From an uncultured Dialister sp. (GTDB taxonomy: Bacteria; Bacillota; Negativicutes; Veillonellales; Dialisteraceae): a stretch of 64,000 bases of DNA. Shown one piece after another: positions 1-7,996 of this stretch. Where the stretch lies: NCBI GenBank assembly GCA_900541485.1, contig UQJW01000008.1, forward strand, positions 1 to 64,000, read 5' to 3'. The number at the start of each line of letters is the position of its first letter. Position 1 is the stretch's first letter. The position numbers and the translations under genes are program-made. The notes beneath the pieces are model-generated. The model searched no databases, was not told the DNA's origin, and saw only the letters and a list, made by a program, of their open reading frames with translations.

Positions 1-600
1 TTTCTTTCTTCCTTAGCGTTCGCTTCCCCCGAACACGGAGGGAAGTGCCGAGCCTTGCGAGGCGATAGGGGCAAGTTGGTGTACACAGGTCAGAATATCA
101 TAGAAAAACCCAAGCACCCCTGCCGTCATTCTTGAGCGGTGGGCAGAATCGGAACGATGATAGAAGAAAAAACATAATTTAACTCTTAGCGAAGAATCCG
201 GCATGGGTTATCGTCAAAAGCGTATTTAAATAATAAAAACTATAATTTCTTTCTTCCTTAGCGTTCGCTTCCCCCGAACTCGGAGGGAAGTGCCGAGCCT
301 TGCGAGGCGATAGAGGCAAGGATGCGTACACAGGTCAGAATATTTAAATCTTGCAACCTCTGCCCAGATTCTTACCGCTCCCGTTGGTCGGGTATGGCGT
401 TTCACTCATTTTTACAGCGTCGCTCCGCTCCTCGAAAAATGGTTCACTTGCCATCACTCAGCGGCAATTCTATTTATTCCGTTAAAGTCAAATCAGTTTT
501 TTACGACCGTTCAAGAATGACCGGCAGGTATATAATACCGTTTTGTAAGAACCCTTTTACGTTTTTGCTTATACTTATTTCTTTCCATGTAAAAAGCCCC
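1..600. repeat. Intergenic modular repeat block 1
   Basis: Two head-to-tail copies of the repeat family that recurs through the window. The module with the CCCCCGAACACGGAGGG hairpin followed by GTGCCGAGCCTTGCGAGGCGATAGGGGCAAG-type sequence lies near 22-75 and again at 269-320. The module with TGCCGTCATTCTTGAGCGG ... AGCGAAGAATCCGGCA lies near 113-205. The nested hairpin module (TTACAGCGTCGCTCCGCTCC core) lies near 373-455. I see no credible gene before pbuX; the open frames here are repeat translations. Confidence 0.8.
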
Positions 601-617
601 TTGCGGGGCTCTGTTTT
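590..617 (-). terminator. Intrinsic terminator of xpt-pbuX
   Basis: AGCCCC-TTGC-GGGGCT stem followed on the minus strand by a T tract, just after the pbuX stop. Confidence 0.8.
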
Positions 618-623
618 TATGTT

Positions 624-1940
624 TTATTTTACAATTTTCAGTTCTTCTTTTTCTTTCGGGAAGATAAGGTTCAGCAGAATGGCTACGATGAATACGACGG
701 CTACGCAGTTTTCTGCAAAGACACTTCTGAAAAGATCGGGGAAGAGACGGAATATTTGCGGAGTTTGTGTGAATCCCAGACCTATGGAAAGGGAAAGTGC
801 GGCGATGCTCATGTTTCTTTGGGAGTATCCGCACTGGCTAATCATTCTTACGCCGCTGACTACGATAGAACCGAACATCATGAGTGTACAACCGCCGAGG
901 ACGGCATCGGGCAGTGAAGCTAAAATGACTCCCAAGGCGGGAACGAATCCGGCAAGAATCATAATGGCCGCTCCGCAGGCAATGGCTTTTCTGTTCACTA
1001 CTCTTGTCATGGCAATGAGGCCTACGTTCTGGCTGAATGAGGTAATCGGCATACATCCGAAGAGGGCGGAAAGACTGCTGACGAATCCGTCAACGGTGAT
1101 GGCCCCTGATATTTCTTTGTCTTTGGCTTCTCTGCCGAATCCCATGGCAGCCAAGGCAGAGGTGTCTCCCAAGGTTTCCGTGGCGGAGACTAAAAAGATA
1201 AGAAATACGGAAAATATGGCGTCAGCGTGAAATTCAAGTTCATAAGGCATGAGTGCGGGAAGTGACAGAACGGAAACGGCTGTCATGCGTGTCAAATCGA
1301 CCATGCCGAAAAAGAACGCTGCTATATATCCTACGACAAGTCCGAAAAGTACGGAGAGTTGTTTGTAGAATGATTTTGCTTTGATATTAAAAATGAGACA
1401 GGATATGAGGGTAATCGTGCCGACGGTCAGGTATTTCCAGTCGCCGAATTCAGGATTTCCGAAACCGCCGCCGAAGGAATTGGCTCCGATGGGAAGAAGG
1501 GAAAATCCGATAGCGGTAACGACACTGGCAGATACGATAGACGGGACGAATTTCCGCCACCAGGCGGCACCGAGTCCCAAGATTCCTTCAAGAATCCCGC
1601 CTACAAGAGCCGCTCCGAGAACGGCACCGTAGCCGTATTTCGTTCCGATGACGCAGAAGATGGAAACAAAGGTGAAGCTGATTCCCATGATGATGGGCAG
1701 TCCGCTTCCTATCCGCCAGAAGGGAAACAGTTGGAGCATGGAGCCGACGCCGGCGATAATCATGGCTGCCTGTACGAGCGAGGCCGCTTCTGCCGCAGGC
1801 ATTTTCACCACACCGGTCACGATGAGTATCGGTGCAATATTGGACACAAACATGGCAAGTACATGCTGAAGTCCGAAAGGAACAGCTTTTTTTATGGAAA
1901 TATCTCCGTGAAATTCATAAATAGGGTCCTTGTTTTCCAT
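624..1940 (-). CDS. pbuX: Xanthine permease, NCS2 family
   Basis: A 438-residue inner-membrane nucleobase:cation symporter of the NCS2/NAT family, predicted to import xanthine. Seen: hydrophobic segments throughout; an FGLQHVLAMF start of the first helix; TETLGD around residue 255; and the family signature QNVGLIAMTR around residue 303. A Q at the start of that signature is typical of purine members, whereas the uraA-like gene at 58.7 kb has E there. AAGGAG lies 5 nt before the ATG. The gene sits 9 nt downstream of xpt, the classic xpt-pbuX salvage pair. Uric acid as the substrate cannot be excluded from sequence. Confidence 0.88.
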   Translation of the reverse strand: MENKDPIYEFHGDISIKKAVPFGLQHVLAMFVSNIAPILIVTGVVKMPAAEAASLVQAAMIIAGVGSMLQLFPFWRIGSGLPIIMGISFTFVSIFCVIGTKYGYGAVLGAALVGGILEGILGLGAAWWRKFVPSIVSASVVTAIGFSLLPIGANSFGGGFGNPEFGDWKYLTVGTITLISCLIFNIKAKSFYKQLSVLFGLVVGYIAAFFFGMVDLTRMTAVSVLSLPALMPYELEFHADAIFSVFLIFLVSATETLGDTSALAAMGFGREAKDKEISGAITVDGFVSSLSALFGCMPITSFSQNVGLIAMTRVVNRKAIACGAAIMILAGFVPALGVILASLPDAVLGGCTLMMFGSIVVSGVRMISQCGYSQRNMSIAALSLSIGLGFTQTPQIFRLFPDLFRSVFAENCVAVVFIVAILLNLIFPKEKEELKIVK

Positions 1941-1949
1941 GGTGTCTCC

Positions 1950-2525
1950 TTAGCGGAATGTAATGGTACCTGTAACGGCATCCATTTTTTCTATAATGGC
2001 AAGAGATTTGAGGTCGTAGCCTTTTTGACGGAGACGGTCGCCGCCTTCTTGGAATCCTTTTTCAATGCAGATGCCCACACCTTCTACGATGCCGCCGGCC
2101 TGTTTCACCAGTTCTATCAGTCCTTCTACGGCACAGCCGTTGGCAAGGAAATCGTCCATGATGAGGATATGCTCTCCGCGGCTGAGATATTTCTTTGAGG
2201 CTACTACATGGTTTGTTTTGTTGTGCGTGTAGGAGTGGACTTCCGTTTCGTACATGTCTTTATCCATATTGCTCCCTGCCGATTTTTTGGCAAAGAGAAC
2301 AGGCACTCCGAAATAAATGGCGGTGAGACAGGCAATGCTGATCCCTGATGCTTCGATGGTAAGTATCTTGTCTACTTTTTTACCGGCAAAGAGGGTTTTA
2401 AATTCTTTTCCCAATTCACTGATAAAGGGAACGTCGATTTGGTGATTCAAAAAACTGTCCACTTTCAAAACGTTCCCCGGCTTAATAACACCCTCTTTAA
2501 TTATTTTTTCCTGAAGTAAATTCAT
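1950..2525 (-). CDS. xpt: Xanthine phosphoribosyltransferase
   Basis: Converts xanthine and PRPP to XMP in the cytosol. The predicted 191-residue protein opens MNLLQEKI and carries KVDSFLNHQID, both closely matching Bacillus Xpt, and has the PRPP loop ILIMDDFLANG around residue 120. I chose the ATG at 2525 because it aligns with known Xpt N-termini. GTG codons at 2534 and 2537 lie at better spacing from GAGAGG and could be used instead. A TATAAT-type -10 lies near 2572-2577, leaving only a short 5' UTR. No purine riboswitch aptamer is visible, unlike Bacillus xpt-pbuX. Confidence 0.9.
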   Translation of the reverse strand: MNLLQEKIIKEGVIKPGNVLKVDSFLNHQIDVPFISELGKEFKTLFAGKKVDKILTIEASGISIACLTAIYFGVPVLFAKKSAGSNMDKDMYETEVHSYTHNKTNHVVASKKYLSRGEHILIMDDFLANGCAVEGLIELVKQAGGIVEGVGICIEKGFQEGGDRLRQKGYDLKSLAIIEKMDAVTGTITFR

Positions 2526-2750
2526 TTCCGCCACCACAGCCTCTCTATAAATGTATCTGTTTATTTCATGTATTATAATATATCGGCACTAAAAAAAACA
2601 GATAAAAATGATGCTTTTTCTCCGATAATTGCACATTTCTTTTGTTTTTTATATAATAAAAGTATCTTTTTTTCTGCTGCGGTCTGCTTTTATGCAGTGT
2701 AGCCATAGAAAAATTTTTATTCACTCTGTTTTTAAAGGAAGGGAACGGTT

Positions 2751-3428
2751 ATGACACAAGAAGAACAAAAAAGGGAGTCCCTGTCTAAGCTTCCTAAGGT
2801 CGGCGTGAAGGGCATGATTGCTCTTATCTGTGCGATTTTATTTTTCGCCGGCGTTATGGCGTCCGTCCAGGGCGCCGAATGGCTGAAAGCCTTCGATTTC
2901 GGGACATTAATCGGTAAATTCGGGACGATGAAGGACCCTGCAAAAAATACCTTCGTCGGTGCCGGCGGTATCAGTGCAAGAGGCGGTTTCCTCTTTGCCC
3001 TCTCTCTCATTCCGTCCGTCATGCTGGCACTGGGATGCATTGAAGTTTTTGCCCACTACGGAGCACTGTCGGCGGCCCACAAATTGATTACCCCGCTTTT
3101 AAAGCCGCTCATGGACGTACCGGGCCTGACAGGTCTGGCACTCATTACGGACATGCAAAGCACCGATGCAGGTGCAGTTCTCACAAAAGAACTGTACGAC
3201 CAGAATCTCATCGATAAACGGGAAAAGACAATCATTGCGGCATGGCAGTATTCCGGTGCCGGGGCGATTAATAACTACTTCGCCATTGTCGGCGCATTAT
3301 TCGGATTTATGATTTGCCCGATTATCATTCCCCTGGTTGTTATCACCATCATGAAATTCGTAGGCGCTATCATTTGCCGCTTTATACTGGATAAATTTTA
3401 CAAAGAGGACTTTACTTATGACAACTGA
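2751..3428 (+). CDS. YjiH-like nucleoside-recognition (Gate) domain membrane protein
   Basis: A 225-residue polytopic membrane protein of the nucleoside recognition/Gate family, related to E. coli YjiH and SpmA. Seen: several hydrophobic helices, the central PGLTGLALITDMQSTDAGAVLT region, and AAWQYSGAGAINNYFAIVG. Start ATG 2751 follows GGAAGGGAA. It overlaps the next gene by 11 nt, so translation is probably coupled. In E. coli, yjiH-yjiG lie beside the isoaspartyl dipeptidase gene iadA; here the pair is followed by an M20 amidohydrolase, which suggests uptake of an acylated amino acid or peptide. Substrate unknown. Confidence 0.75.
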   Translation: MTQEEQKRESLSKLPKVGVKGMIALICAILFFAGVMASVQGAEWLKAFDFGTLIGKFGTMKDPAKNTFVGAGGISARGGFLFALSLIPSVMLALGCIEVFAHYGALSAAHKLITPLLKPLMDVPGLTGLALITDMQSTDAGAVLTKELYDQNLIDKREKTIIAAWQYSGAGAINNYFAIVGALFGFMICPIIIPLVVITIMKFVGAIICRFILDKFYKEDFTYDN

Positions 3429-3909
3429 AACGAAACAAACAAAAGCAGCGAGTGAAAATATTTTTGATATCTTCGTCAACGGCTGCCGCAAAGGCTGGAA
3501 CCTGGCCACCCAGAATCTGGTTCCCAATATTCTCATGGCCTATGTTATTGCTTATATTTTAAATATTCTGGGCGTTATGAATTTCCTGAACCAGTGGCTC
3601 GGACCGGTAATGAATCTTTTCGGCCTTCCCGGCGAATCGATTCTCGTCCTTCTCACCACCTGGCTCTCCTGCTCCGCCGGTGTCGGCGTGGCGGCTTCCT
3701 TATACAGCACCGGCCTTTTGAACGGCGAACACATCACGATTCTTGCTCCCGCCCTCGTTCTTATGGCCTCACAGGTACAGTATATGGGCCGTCTTTTGGG
3801 CGTAGCGGATGTTCCGAAGAAATATTGGCCGTTCCTCATGGTAATCAGTATTTTCAATGCCGTTGTCGGTATGATTGCCATGAAATTAATTATTCCTTTC
3901 TTTAATTAA
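3418..3909 (+). CDS. YjiG-like Gate domain membrane protein
   Basis: A 163-residue membrane protein and partner of the preceding YjiH-like gene. Seen: NILMAYVIAYILNILG as an early helix, the Gate-type LVLLTTWLSCSAGVGVAASLYSTG segment reported here in pieces, and a hydrophobic C-terminus ending KLIIPFFN. The family usually works as a two-subunit complex, so the pair likely forms one transporter or channel in the inner membrane. The stop is followed at 23 nt by the amidohydrolase start. Confidence 0.75.
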   Translation: MTTETKQTKAASENIFDIFVNGCRKGWNLATQNLVPNILMAYVIAYILNILGVMNFLNQWLGPVMNLFGLPGESILVLLTTWLSCSAGVGVAASLYSTGLLNGEHITILAPALVLMASQVQYMGRLLGVADVPKKYWPFLMVISIFNAVVGMIAMKLIIPFFN

Positions 3910-3931
3910 CTTTTTGAAAGAAGGTTTTTGT

Positions 3932-5026
3932 ATGAGTAATGTAATGAAACACTTCAACTATCTCCATTCCATTCCGGAAATCGGAATGCAGGAGGTAAAA
4001 ACGTCCGCTTATGTGGCAGACGTCTTGAAAAAACTCGGCTATGACGTGGAAACAGGCGTCGGCGGCGGTACAGGTGTCGTCGGTGTCTTAGACAGCGGCA
4101 AGCCCGGTCCCGTACTGGGCCTCCGTGCAGACATGGATGCTCTCGCCACCAAAGACGGCGGTGCCGCTCATCTCTGCGGCCACGACGGCCACATGTCCAT
4201 GCTTCTTGCTGCCGCTGAAGAAATTATGAAAGAAAAACTTGTCAAAAAAGGAAAACTGAAACTCGTTTTCCAGCCGGCAGAAGAAACAACGGAAGGCGCT
4301 TTCTCCATGCTGAAAGGCGGCATTATCGATGATATAGATATTCTCATCGGTATGCACGGCCGTCCCATACAGGAATGCCGCACGGGAGAAGCTGCGCCTG
4401 CCCTTTACTACAGTGCCGCTTCCCACCTGAAAGTGGACATCAAAGGCGCACAGAGCCACGGTGCCCGCCCCTATTTGGGAATCAGTGCCTTAGATGCAGC
4501 CTGCCTCGTTGTGCAGTCCGTCAATGCTCTGCGTTTCAACTCGAATGTAGTCTATAATATCAAGGCTACACAAATTCATTCCGACTGCGGCGTTTCCAAC
4601 GCTGTTCCGGGAGAAGCAACCATCACCTTCGACCTGAGAAGCCAGGACAATGATGTCATGGAACTGATGATTGAAAAAGTCAAAACCGCAGCTGCCCACG
4701 CTGCCGCATCTATCGGCGCAAAAGCGGAAACCACCGTGATGAATCAGGTTCCTGCCTCCATTCTCACCCCGGAAATCACCGATATGCTTGCCGAAGTCAT
4801 TAAAGAAGAACTCGGTGAAAAAGCATGCATACCGCCGATCACCACAGCAGGCGGAGAAGACTTCTTCTGGTATCCGAAAGAACGGCCGAATCTGAAAACA
4901 GGCTTCGTTGCACTGGGTGAAGATGCACAACCCGGACTTCATGACCCGGCAATGCACTTCAATACCGATGCCCTGCCGAACGGTGTAAAAATCCATAAAG
5001 GAATCGTCAAAAAAATTCTCGGCTGA
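3932..5026 (+). CDS. M20 family amidohydrolase / N-acyl amino acid hydrolase
   Basis: A 364-residue cytosolic metallohydrolase of the M20D group (hippurate hydrolase, aminoacylase and IAA-amino acid hydrolase relatives), which cleaves amide-linked acyl or aminoacyl groups. Seen: GLRADMDAL, CGHDGHMSML with metal-binding His and Cys, FQPAEE, GMHG, and GGEDFFWY near the C-terminus. ATG 3932 is chosen because GAAAGAAGG lies 8 nt upstream; an in-frame TTG at 3914 lacks this. The dimerisation domain spans roughly residues 170-280. Its place behind the YjiH/YjiG pair suggests it processes what they import; the exact substrate is open. Confidence 0.85.
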   Translation: MSNVMKHFNYLHSIPEIGMQEVKTSAYVADVLKKLGYDVETGVGGGTGVVGVLDSGKPGPVLGLRADMDALATKDGGAAHLCGHDGHMSMLLAAAEEIMKEKLVKKGKLKLVFQPAEETTEGAFSMLKGGIIDDIDILIGMHGRPIQECRTGEAAPALYYSAASHLKVDIKGAQSHGARPYLGISALDAACLVVQSVNALRFNSNVVYNIKATQIHSDCGVSNAVPGEATITFDLRSQDNDVMELMIEKVKTAAAHAAASIGAKAETTVMNQVPASILTPEITDMLAEVIKEELGEKACIPPITTAGGEDFFWYPKERPNLKTGFVALGEDAQPGLHDPAMHFNTDALPNGVKIHKGIVKKILG

Positions 5027-5036
5027 TTTCTTCACA

Positions 5037-5066
5037 AAGGCAGCTCCTGCGGGGGCTGCTTTTTCT
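5037..5066 (+). terminator. Terminator after M20 amidohydrolase
   Basis: GCAGC...GCTGC stem followed by TTTTTC; it ends the 2.75-5.03 kb operon. Confidence 0.75.
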
Positions 5067-5122
5067 TTTCCCTTCAGGAAATTCCGGCACGGTTTTGCGA
5101 TTTCCTCTCTTAAAACAAGCAA

Positions 5123-5160
5123 TAAAAAAGCACATGCCTTTCGACATGTGCCGTTTTTTA
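5123..5160 (-). terminator. Terminator of the 5.2-kb hypothetical gene
   Basis: GCACATG...CATGTGC stem with A/T tracts on both sides, directly after the stop of the minus-strand gene; it could work in both directions. Confidence 0.75.
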
Positions 5161-5164
5161 TACA

Positions 5165-5479
5165 TTATACAGCTTTCGTGCTGTATTTTCCGTCCGTGAG
5201 CAAACCTGTCCACGCACCTGCTTTCATTTCTGCCACCATGGCATTCATGAAATTATATTCCCCTTCCAGACGGAGCAGATCCTCCAATCTTCTCGTATGG
5301 AGCAGGCGGGAATAAATACGGCCCGCTTCATCATAGACCATAATAGCCGGATGTACAGAGTTGTCATCGGTATAATCAATGCCGTTCTCTCTCATATAAT
5401 CCGATACATCTCCAATCAGACGTTCATACGACTCCAGTAATTGTTCCATTTTCATAACTGCATCATACATGTGGTTCAT
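5165..5479 (-). CDS. Small hypothetical protein, paralogue of the 52.9-kb gene
   Basis: A 104-residue soluble, mainly helical protein with no signal peptide. I recognise no named family. GGGAG lies 7 nt before ATG 5479. Its core can be aligned by eye with the 90-residue protein at 52832-53104: both have YxxLIxDxxxY, then a short acidic stretch after ID, a P-x-[MI]-V segment, and a C-terminal helix with (N/I)xMN- or LIN-type residues. This suggests a small lineage family with at least two members here. It stands alone, with its own terminator and a repeat block upstream. Confidence 0.6.
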   Translation of the reverse strand: MNHMYDAVMKMEQLLESYERLIGDVSDYMRENGIDYTDDNSVHPAIMVYDEAGRIYSRLLHTRRLEDLLRLEGEYNFMNAMVAEMKAGAWTGLLTDGKYSTKAV

Positions 5480-5720
5480 GGCGATTCTCCCTTCTATAAA
5501 ATTATTTCCAGTGAAATCCTTTATATATGTGACCGGTCTGAATTCAGGTTTCCCTTCCTTCTGATTTGATTATATGACTATTTTCCCCCAATTTCCAGTG
5601 TTTTATACAAGTTATTCCCATTTGTTATATCTCGCTCGTTTTTTCTACCTTTTAGTCCGTTTTTGAATGAACTTTGAGGAAATAAAGACATATTTTCCGG
5701 TTTTCAGAAAAGAAAAATCA

Positions 5721-5766
5721 GAAAACAGGGAAATGACTCACACAAAAAAGCTGTACTTGCTGATTT
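5721..5766. repeat. Left 46-bp direct repeat flanking block 2
   Basis: ACAGGGAAATGACTCACAC is followed by AAAAAAGCTGTACTTGC. A near-identical 46-nt copy lies at 6155-6200, on the other side of repeat block 2. Confidence 0.7.
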
Positions 5767-5784
5767 AAATCAAAGAGAAAAAAA

Positions 5785-6145
5785 CACGAACGTAAGCCGT
5801 CCCCGCTTGTCGGGGAAGGTGGCAACCGTCAGGTTGACGGAAGGGGCAAGTTGGAGCAGAAACGTAAGAAAGTTTCTTACAGAACGGTATTAAGTACCTG
5901 CCTGTCATTCTTGAACGACGTGATGGCAAGTGAACCACTTTTCGAGGAGCGGAGCGACGCTGTAAAATGAGTGAAACGCCATACCCGACCAACGGGAGCA
6001 GTAAGAATCTCGGCAAAGGATACGGGTATTAAATATTCTGACCGGTGTACGCACACTTGCCCCTATCGCCTCGCAAGGCTCGGCACTTCCCCCGAGTTCG
6101 GGGGAAGCGAACGACCAAGGAAGAAAAAATTCATATTTTATATGG
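5785..6145. repeat. Intergenic modular repeat block 2
   Basis: One complete unit in reverse orientation. Order: CCCCGCTTGTCGGGG hairpin, ACCGTCAGGTTGACGG hairpin, GTTTCTTACAGAACGGTATT, CATTCTTGAACGACGTGATG, the nested TCGAGGAGCGGAGCGACGCTG core, and the CCCCCGAGTTCGGGGG hairpin. It fills the gap between the genes at 5.2 and 6.3 kb. Confidence 0.8.
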
Positions 6146-6154
6146 GCAAAATCA

Positions 6155-6200
6155 AAAAACAGGGAAACGACTCACACAAAAAAGCCGTACTTGCCGGTTT
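6155..6200. repeat. Right 46-bp direct repeat flanking block 2
   Basis: Matches 5721-5766 with a handful of substitutions; the pair brackets the repeat block. Confidence 0.7.
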
Positions 6201-6265
6201 GAAAAAATAAAACGGGCATAAAAAAAGCGGATATCCCCGGAAAAATTAGATTTTTCTCTGATTTC

Positions 6266-6736
6266 CTAGGCCCGCTTGAACATTTTCTTTGTATTGCACT
6301 TGGAGAAAACGAATTTGTCTTCCCTGATCTGGTACTCGAGCGACCAGATTTCTCCATAACTCACTTCTACCCGCATATTTCTCGGTCCCACGTTGTATTC
6401 CTTAAACCGCTGGCCGCGGATATGACGGGACCAGGAGGCCTTCACTTCGATGACATGCTCGCCCGGTGCCAGGTATACCGCCGGAACGCCGACACAGTAG
6501 AGAAACGGCTCTGCTTTAAGGCCGTCAATTCTTGTGATTTCATTGATACTCGCATAGTTTGTATTTCCTGCATGTCTTTTATAGAGAAGAACGATGGCGG
6601 AATGGCGGTTCGATGTATTCAGGCGGGTAATCTTTTTCTTTTGCATTTGAAAAATAAAGAAAATAACAGCCATAGAGGCAATAATTCCGAGCACACGCCA
6701 TATGTAGAGTGTCGTTTCGTCTATCATGCCCGTCAT
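6266..6736 (-). CDS. Hypothetical membrane-anchored protein
   Basis: A 156-residue protein of unknown function. Seen: one hydrophobic helix near residues 10-30 (WRVLGIIASMAVIFFIFQM) followed by KKK, predicting a cytoplasmic or peripheral soluble domain anchored by one helix. That domain is rich in short beta-like segments, with YLAPGEHVIEVKASW resembling a small beta-sandwich. GGAAGGGGG precedes ATG 6736 at good spacing. Monocistronic; a stem whose 3' arm runs into a T tract (about 6215-6275, minus strand) overlaps the stop. I do not recognise a family. Confidence 0.65.
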   Translation of the reverse strand: MTGMIDETTLYIWRVLGIIASMAVIFFIFQMQKKKITRLNTSNRHSAIVLLYKRHAGNTNYASINEITRIDGLKAEPFLYCVGVPAVYLAPGEHVIEVKASWSRHIRGQRFKEYNVGPRNMRVEVSYGEIWSLEYQIREDKFVFSKCNTKKMFKRA

Positions 6737-6844
6737 GCGTTTTCCCCCTTCCTTTTCTTTTATTGTAGCTTATATTCTATGAAATAATAAAATTCCTTTA
6801 ATTTATATATAATATTCTTTCCGGTTATATTTCTTTTTCTCTTA

Positions 6845-6875
6845 TTAAAAAACGCCCTCTTATCGGGAGGGCGCC
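6845..6875 (-). terminator. Terminator of dgt
   Basis: CGCCCTC...GAGGGCG stem followed by TTTTTT on the minus strand. Confidence 0.8.
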
Positions 6876-6886
6876 GGAAATAAGGA

Positions 6887-7879
6887 TTATATATTCCAGT
6901 ATTTGGGAACGTATTTCGATGTAAATAAATTGATGGCAAAGTTGTCGGTAAGACCGCTGATGTAGTCTTTGGCGGCAAGGGAAATATTTCCGCCTGCCAG
7001 TTTTTTCTGTTTTTCCGGAAGTTCATCAGGGTGTTTCATGTACCATTCGTAGAGCATGACGACTACATCGTGCCCTCTTTTTCTGTCGGGAATGAGGGCC
7101 TCTGACATGTAGACCTGGGAAAACATAAATTCCCGGAATTCGAGGAGCGTTTCATCTCCTTCACGGCTCATGTGTATGCTGTCCTGATCCGCCGAATTCG
7201 CAACGAGATCTTCTACCATCGCGGTAATCATGGAGGAGTGGGTCGTTCCGAGAACTCTCCGTACTCTTTCGGGGAGCTTGTCCGCCGAGATGAGGCCCAT
7301 GCTTTCCGCATCGTCATAGTCGTGGCAAAGATAGGCAATACGGTCGGCGTATTTGATTAAACTGCCTTCCAATGTACGGGCTTTCAAATTTCCCGAGTGA
7401 TTTAAAATACCGTCTTTCACTTCTTTGGTCAGGTTCAGTCCTTTTCCGTCATTTTCCAGTGCATCGACAATCCGCAAACTTTGCTCGTTATGCTCGAAAT
7501 GTCCGCACGCATCACGGAGGGCCTGCTCGCCTACATGGCCGAATGGGGTATGTCCCAGGTCATGGCCCATCGCAATGGCTTCGACAAGGTCTTCGTTCAG
7601 CCGGAGTGCTCTTGCCATGGTCCGCCCGATTTGTGCCACTTCCAGCGTATGGGTCATACGGGTGCGGTAGTGGTCGCCTTTGGGGGCAATGTATACCTGC
7701 GTTTTGTGTTTGAGCCGCCGGAATGAATTGCTGTGAAGAATTCTGTCTCTGTCTCTCTGGAAAGCCGTTCTGATCGGGTCTTCCGTTTCCTTTCTTCCCC
7801 GCTCCGCTTCGTCTGCAAAAGCCGCCCGGGGGCTTAATATATTTCTTTCTGTCTGTTCTGTCCGTTCACGAATGAGCAT
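6887..7879 (-). CDS. dgt: dGTPase-like deoxyguanosinetriphosphate triphosphohydrolase
   Basis: A 330-residue HD-domain enzyme that hydrolyses dNTPs (classically dGTP) to the nucleoside and tripolyphosphate, limiting the dNTP pool. Seen: RTRMTHTLEVAQIGR with the first HD-domain His, then MGHDLGHTPFGHVGE (HD pair around residues 100-115), and an N-terminal RTAFQRDRDRILHSNSFRRL helix typical of the Dgt family. AAAGGAG lies 7 nt before ATG 7879. In Firmicutes this gene often precedes dnaG-rpoD, but here it is alone. A palindrome at 7910-7926 overlaps its likely promoter. Confidence 0.9.
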   Translation of the reverse strand: MLIRERTEQTERNILSPRAAFADEAERGRKETEDPIRTAFQRDRDRILHSNSFRRLKHKTQVYIAPKGDHYRTRMTHTLEVAQIGRTMARALRLNEDLVEAIAMGHDLGHTPFGHVGEQALRDACGHFEHNEQSLRIVDALENDGKGLNLTKEVKDGILNHSGNLKARTLEGSLIKYADRIAYLCHDYDDAESMGLISADKLPERVRRVLGTTHSSMITAMVEDLVANSADQDSIHMSREGDETLLEFREFMFSQVYMSEALIPDRKRGHDVVVMLYEWYMKHPDELPEKQKKLAGGNISLAAKDYISGLTDNFAINLFTSKYVPKYWNI

Positions 7880-7909
7880 GATCTCACTCCTTTCTGTATG
7901 TATTGTAAC

Positions 7910-7926
7910 ATGAGAATCAAACTCAT
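7910..7926. promoter_or_regulatory. Possible Fur/PerR-like operator upstream of dgt
   Basis: ATGAGAATCAAACTCAT is an inverted repeat (ATGAG...CTCAT) that resembles Fur-family boxes. It lies directly upstream of a TACAAT-type -10 for dgt. Assignment to a specific regulator is inference. Confidence 0.35.
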
Positions 7927-7960
7927 TTCCTTTTTCTTGTATCGGGAATTGTTTCTTCGC

Positions 7961-7987
7961 AAAAAAAGACGGAATGTCCGCCTTTTT
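7961..7987 (-). terminator. Terminator of the MFS gene
   Basis: CGGA-ATG-TCCG stem between A and T tracts immediately after the stop of the minus-strand transporter gene. Confidence 0.7.
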
Positions 7988-7996
7988 AAAGAAATA

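Noticed and set aside
2526..2750. Purine riboswitch ahead of xpt-pbuX
   Set aside because: The predicted promoter leaves only a short leader and none of the conserved aptamer residues are visible.
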